From assembly GCF_033101155.1 (NCBI RefSeq), contig NZ_JAWMPX010000017.1, forward strand, positions 56,387-120,386: a DNA stretch of 64,000 nucleotides. The letters are read 5' to 3'. How positions within the stretch are numbered: position 1 is the first letter of the stretch; each line of letters begins with the position of its first letter. Origin of the DNA: Tropicimonas sp033101155 (GTDB taxonomy: Bacteria > Pseudomonadota > Alphaproteobacteria > Rhodobacterales > Rhodobacteraceae). Made by a program: the position numbers and the translations under genes. This document shows positions 63,154-64,000 of the stretch, one piece after another. The notes beneath the pieces were generated by a model. That model had not been told where the DNA came from. It was given only the letters and a program-made list of their open reading frames with translations, and searched no databases.

Positions 63154-63990
63154 ATGGAAGTCAGACAGGGCATTCACAGCGGCCATGCCAAGCAACTGGA
63201 TACGGATCAGCTGCGCGGTGAGTTCGTGGTCGAGGAGGTCTTCCGACCCGCAGAAATCACGATGACCTATAGCCATATCGACCGGATCATCCTTGGTGGG
63301 ATCGTCCCGACGGATGCTCCGCTGACTCTTGCCGACGAGTATGGCAAGCGCATTGGCGTCGAGTTTTTCCTTGAGCGCCGGGAACTCGGTATCATCAATG
63401 TCGGTGGCGCCGGCACCGTTGTGGCTGATGGAACAGTCCACACGCTCGACAGCGAAGAGGCGCTTTATATCGGCATGGGAACGAGAGAGATCACGTTCCG
63501 AAGCGTGGATCCGGCCAAGCCGGCACATTTCTATTACAACAGCGCGCCTGCGCACATGACCCATCCGAGTCGCAAGATCGTCAAATCCGAAGCTGTCACG
63601 CTGGAACTGGGCGACACGGAAAACTGCAACGAACGGACCCTGCGCAAATATATCGTGCCAGATCTCGTACCGACCTGTCAGCTCACGATGGGAATCACCC
63701 GGCTCGCGCCCGGCAGTGTCTGGAACACGATGCCGCCGCATACGCATGACCGGCGCATGGAAGTGTACATGTATTTCGACGTGGAGGCCGACCAGGCCGT
63801 TTTCCACATGATGGGCGAGCCGAAACAGACCCGCCACCTGCTGATCCACAATGAACAGGCGGTGATCTCGCCGAGCTGGTCGATCCATTGCGGCGTCGGC
63901 ACCAAGGCTTATGCCTTTGTCTGGGGGATGGTCGGTGAGAACCAGGTCTTCGACGACATGGATCACCTTACGATACCGGAACTTCGCTGA
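63154..63990 (+). CDS. kduI: 5-keto-4-deoxyuronate isomerase
   Basis: Isomerises 5-keto-4-deoxyuronate to 2,5-diketo-3-deoxygluconate in uronic acid (pectin, alginate-type) catabolism. The 278-residue length is the family's usual one. The zinc site is MPPHTHDRRMEVYMYFD, with a further His in SWSIHCGVGTKAYAFVWGM. The SD GGAGGAGA precedes ATG 63154; the longer frame upstream lacks family character. The window ends just after; kduD would be the expected next gene. Confidence 0.94.
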   Translation: MEVRQGIHSGHAKQLDTDQLRGEFVVEEVFRPAEITMTYSHIDRIILGGIVPTDAPLTLADEYGKRIGVEFFLERRELGIINVGGAGTVVADGTVHTLDSEEALYIGMGTREITFRSVDPAKPAHFYYNSAPAHMTHPSRKIVKSEAVTLELGDTENCNERTLRKYIVPDLVPTCQLTMGITRLAPGSVWNTMPPHTHDRRMEVYMYFDVEADQAVFHMMGEPKQTRHLLIHNEQAVISPSWSIHCGVGTKAYAFVWGMVGENQVFDDMDHLTIPELR

Positions 63991-64000
63991 AATCGAGACC

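Overview
The window is high-GC DNA of an alphaproteobacterium, most likely order Rhodobacterales (Roseobacter/Rhodobacter type). This is inferred from gene content and order. The markers are an aerobic cobalamin operon (cobN, cobO, cobQ) with a DUF1636 gene beside it, pleD facing a DUF3572 gene, an H-NOX/diguanylate cyclase pair, mreBCD-mrdA-rodA continuing into a 2-hydroxyacid dehydrogenase, and a leuA gene behind a leucine-rich leader peptide. No database was searched; family names rest on motifs and recalled family patterns.

Layout. 1-4.9 kb: end of a cobalamin operon (cobN with an apparent frameshift, a nucleotidyltransferase, cobO, a YrhK-like membrane protein, cobQ). 4.9-10.2 kb: housekeeping genes (DUF1636, fumarylacetoacetase, aldo/keto reductase, lipoprotein, DMT exporter, Nudix, DUF983). 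10.6-12.9 kb: an EF-hand protein followed by an ECF sigma factor, a candidate anti-sigma protein and a CnrX-like metal sensor. 13-19 kb: PleD, DUF3572, HAD phosphatase, an MttB-family methyltransferase, and an H-NOX/HNOBA-GGDEF pair whose H-NOX lacks the usual heme ligand. 19-26 kb: a sugar ABC transporter with D-lyxose isomerase, a divergent LacI regulator and a GntR regulator with two HTH domains. 26-31 kb: a response regulator, a CHASE/PAS hybrid kinase and a methyltransferase. 31-38 kb: the cell-shape operon. 38-41.3 kb: MscS channel and leuA with its leader. 41.5-45.5 kb: an anaerobic pflB-pflA-focA cluster.

From about 45.5 kb the character changes: longer and more AT-rich gaps, a tRNA-Gly, and accessory genes. 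47-50 kb holds a Pr6Pr-like membrane protein, TspO, a CIA30 protein and an FAD amine oxidoreductase, a set that recalls light/oxidative-stress gene groups. 52.4-56.3 kb holds the most unusual content: two similar monoheme cytochromes, an HdeD protein, a hexaheme cytochrome, and a protein that appears to fuse two c-type hemes, a glutamine-rich linker and an outer-membrane beta-barrel. Together they suggest an electron path across the periplasm to the outer membrane. 56.4-62.7 kb holds a BTLCP/LapG-type cysteine protease, a secreted Pro/Asp/Glu-rich protein and a 1253-residue extracellular protein with 54-bp tandem repeats, calcium loops, lectin-like repeats and an RTX-like end. The window closes with kduI behind a palindromic operator candidate.

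The best leads are the cytochrome/barrel cluster, the H-NOX variant with its cyclase, the leuA leader peptide, the two-HTH GntR regulator and the repeat protein. Some start codons, especially of the heme proteins between 53.7 and 54.5 kb, are uncertain.
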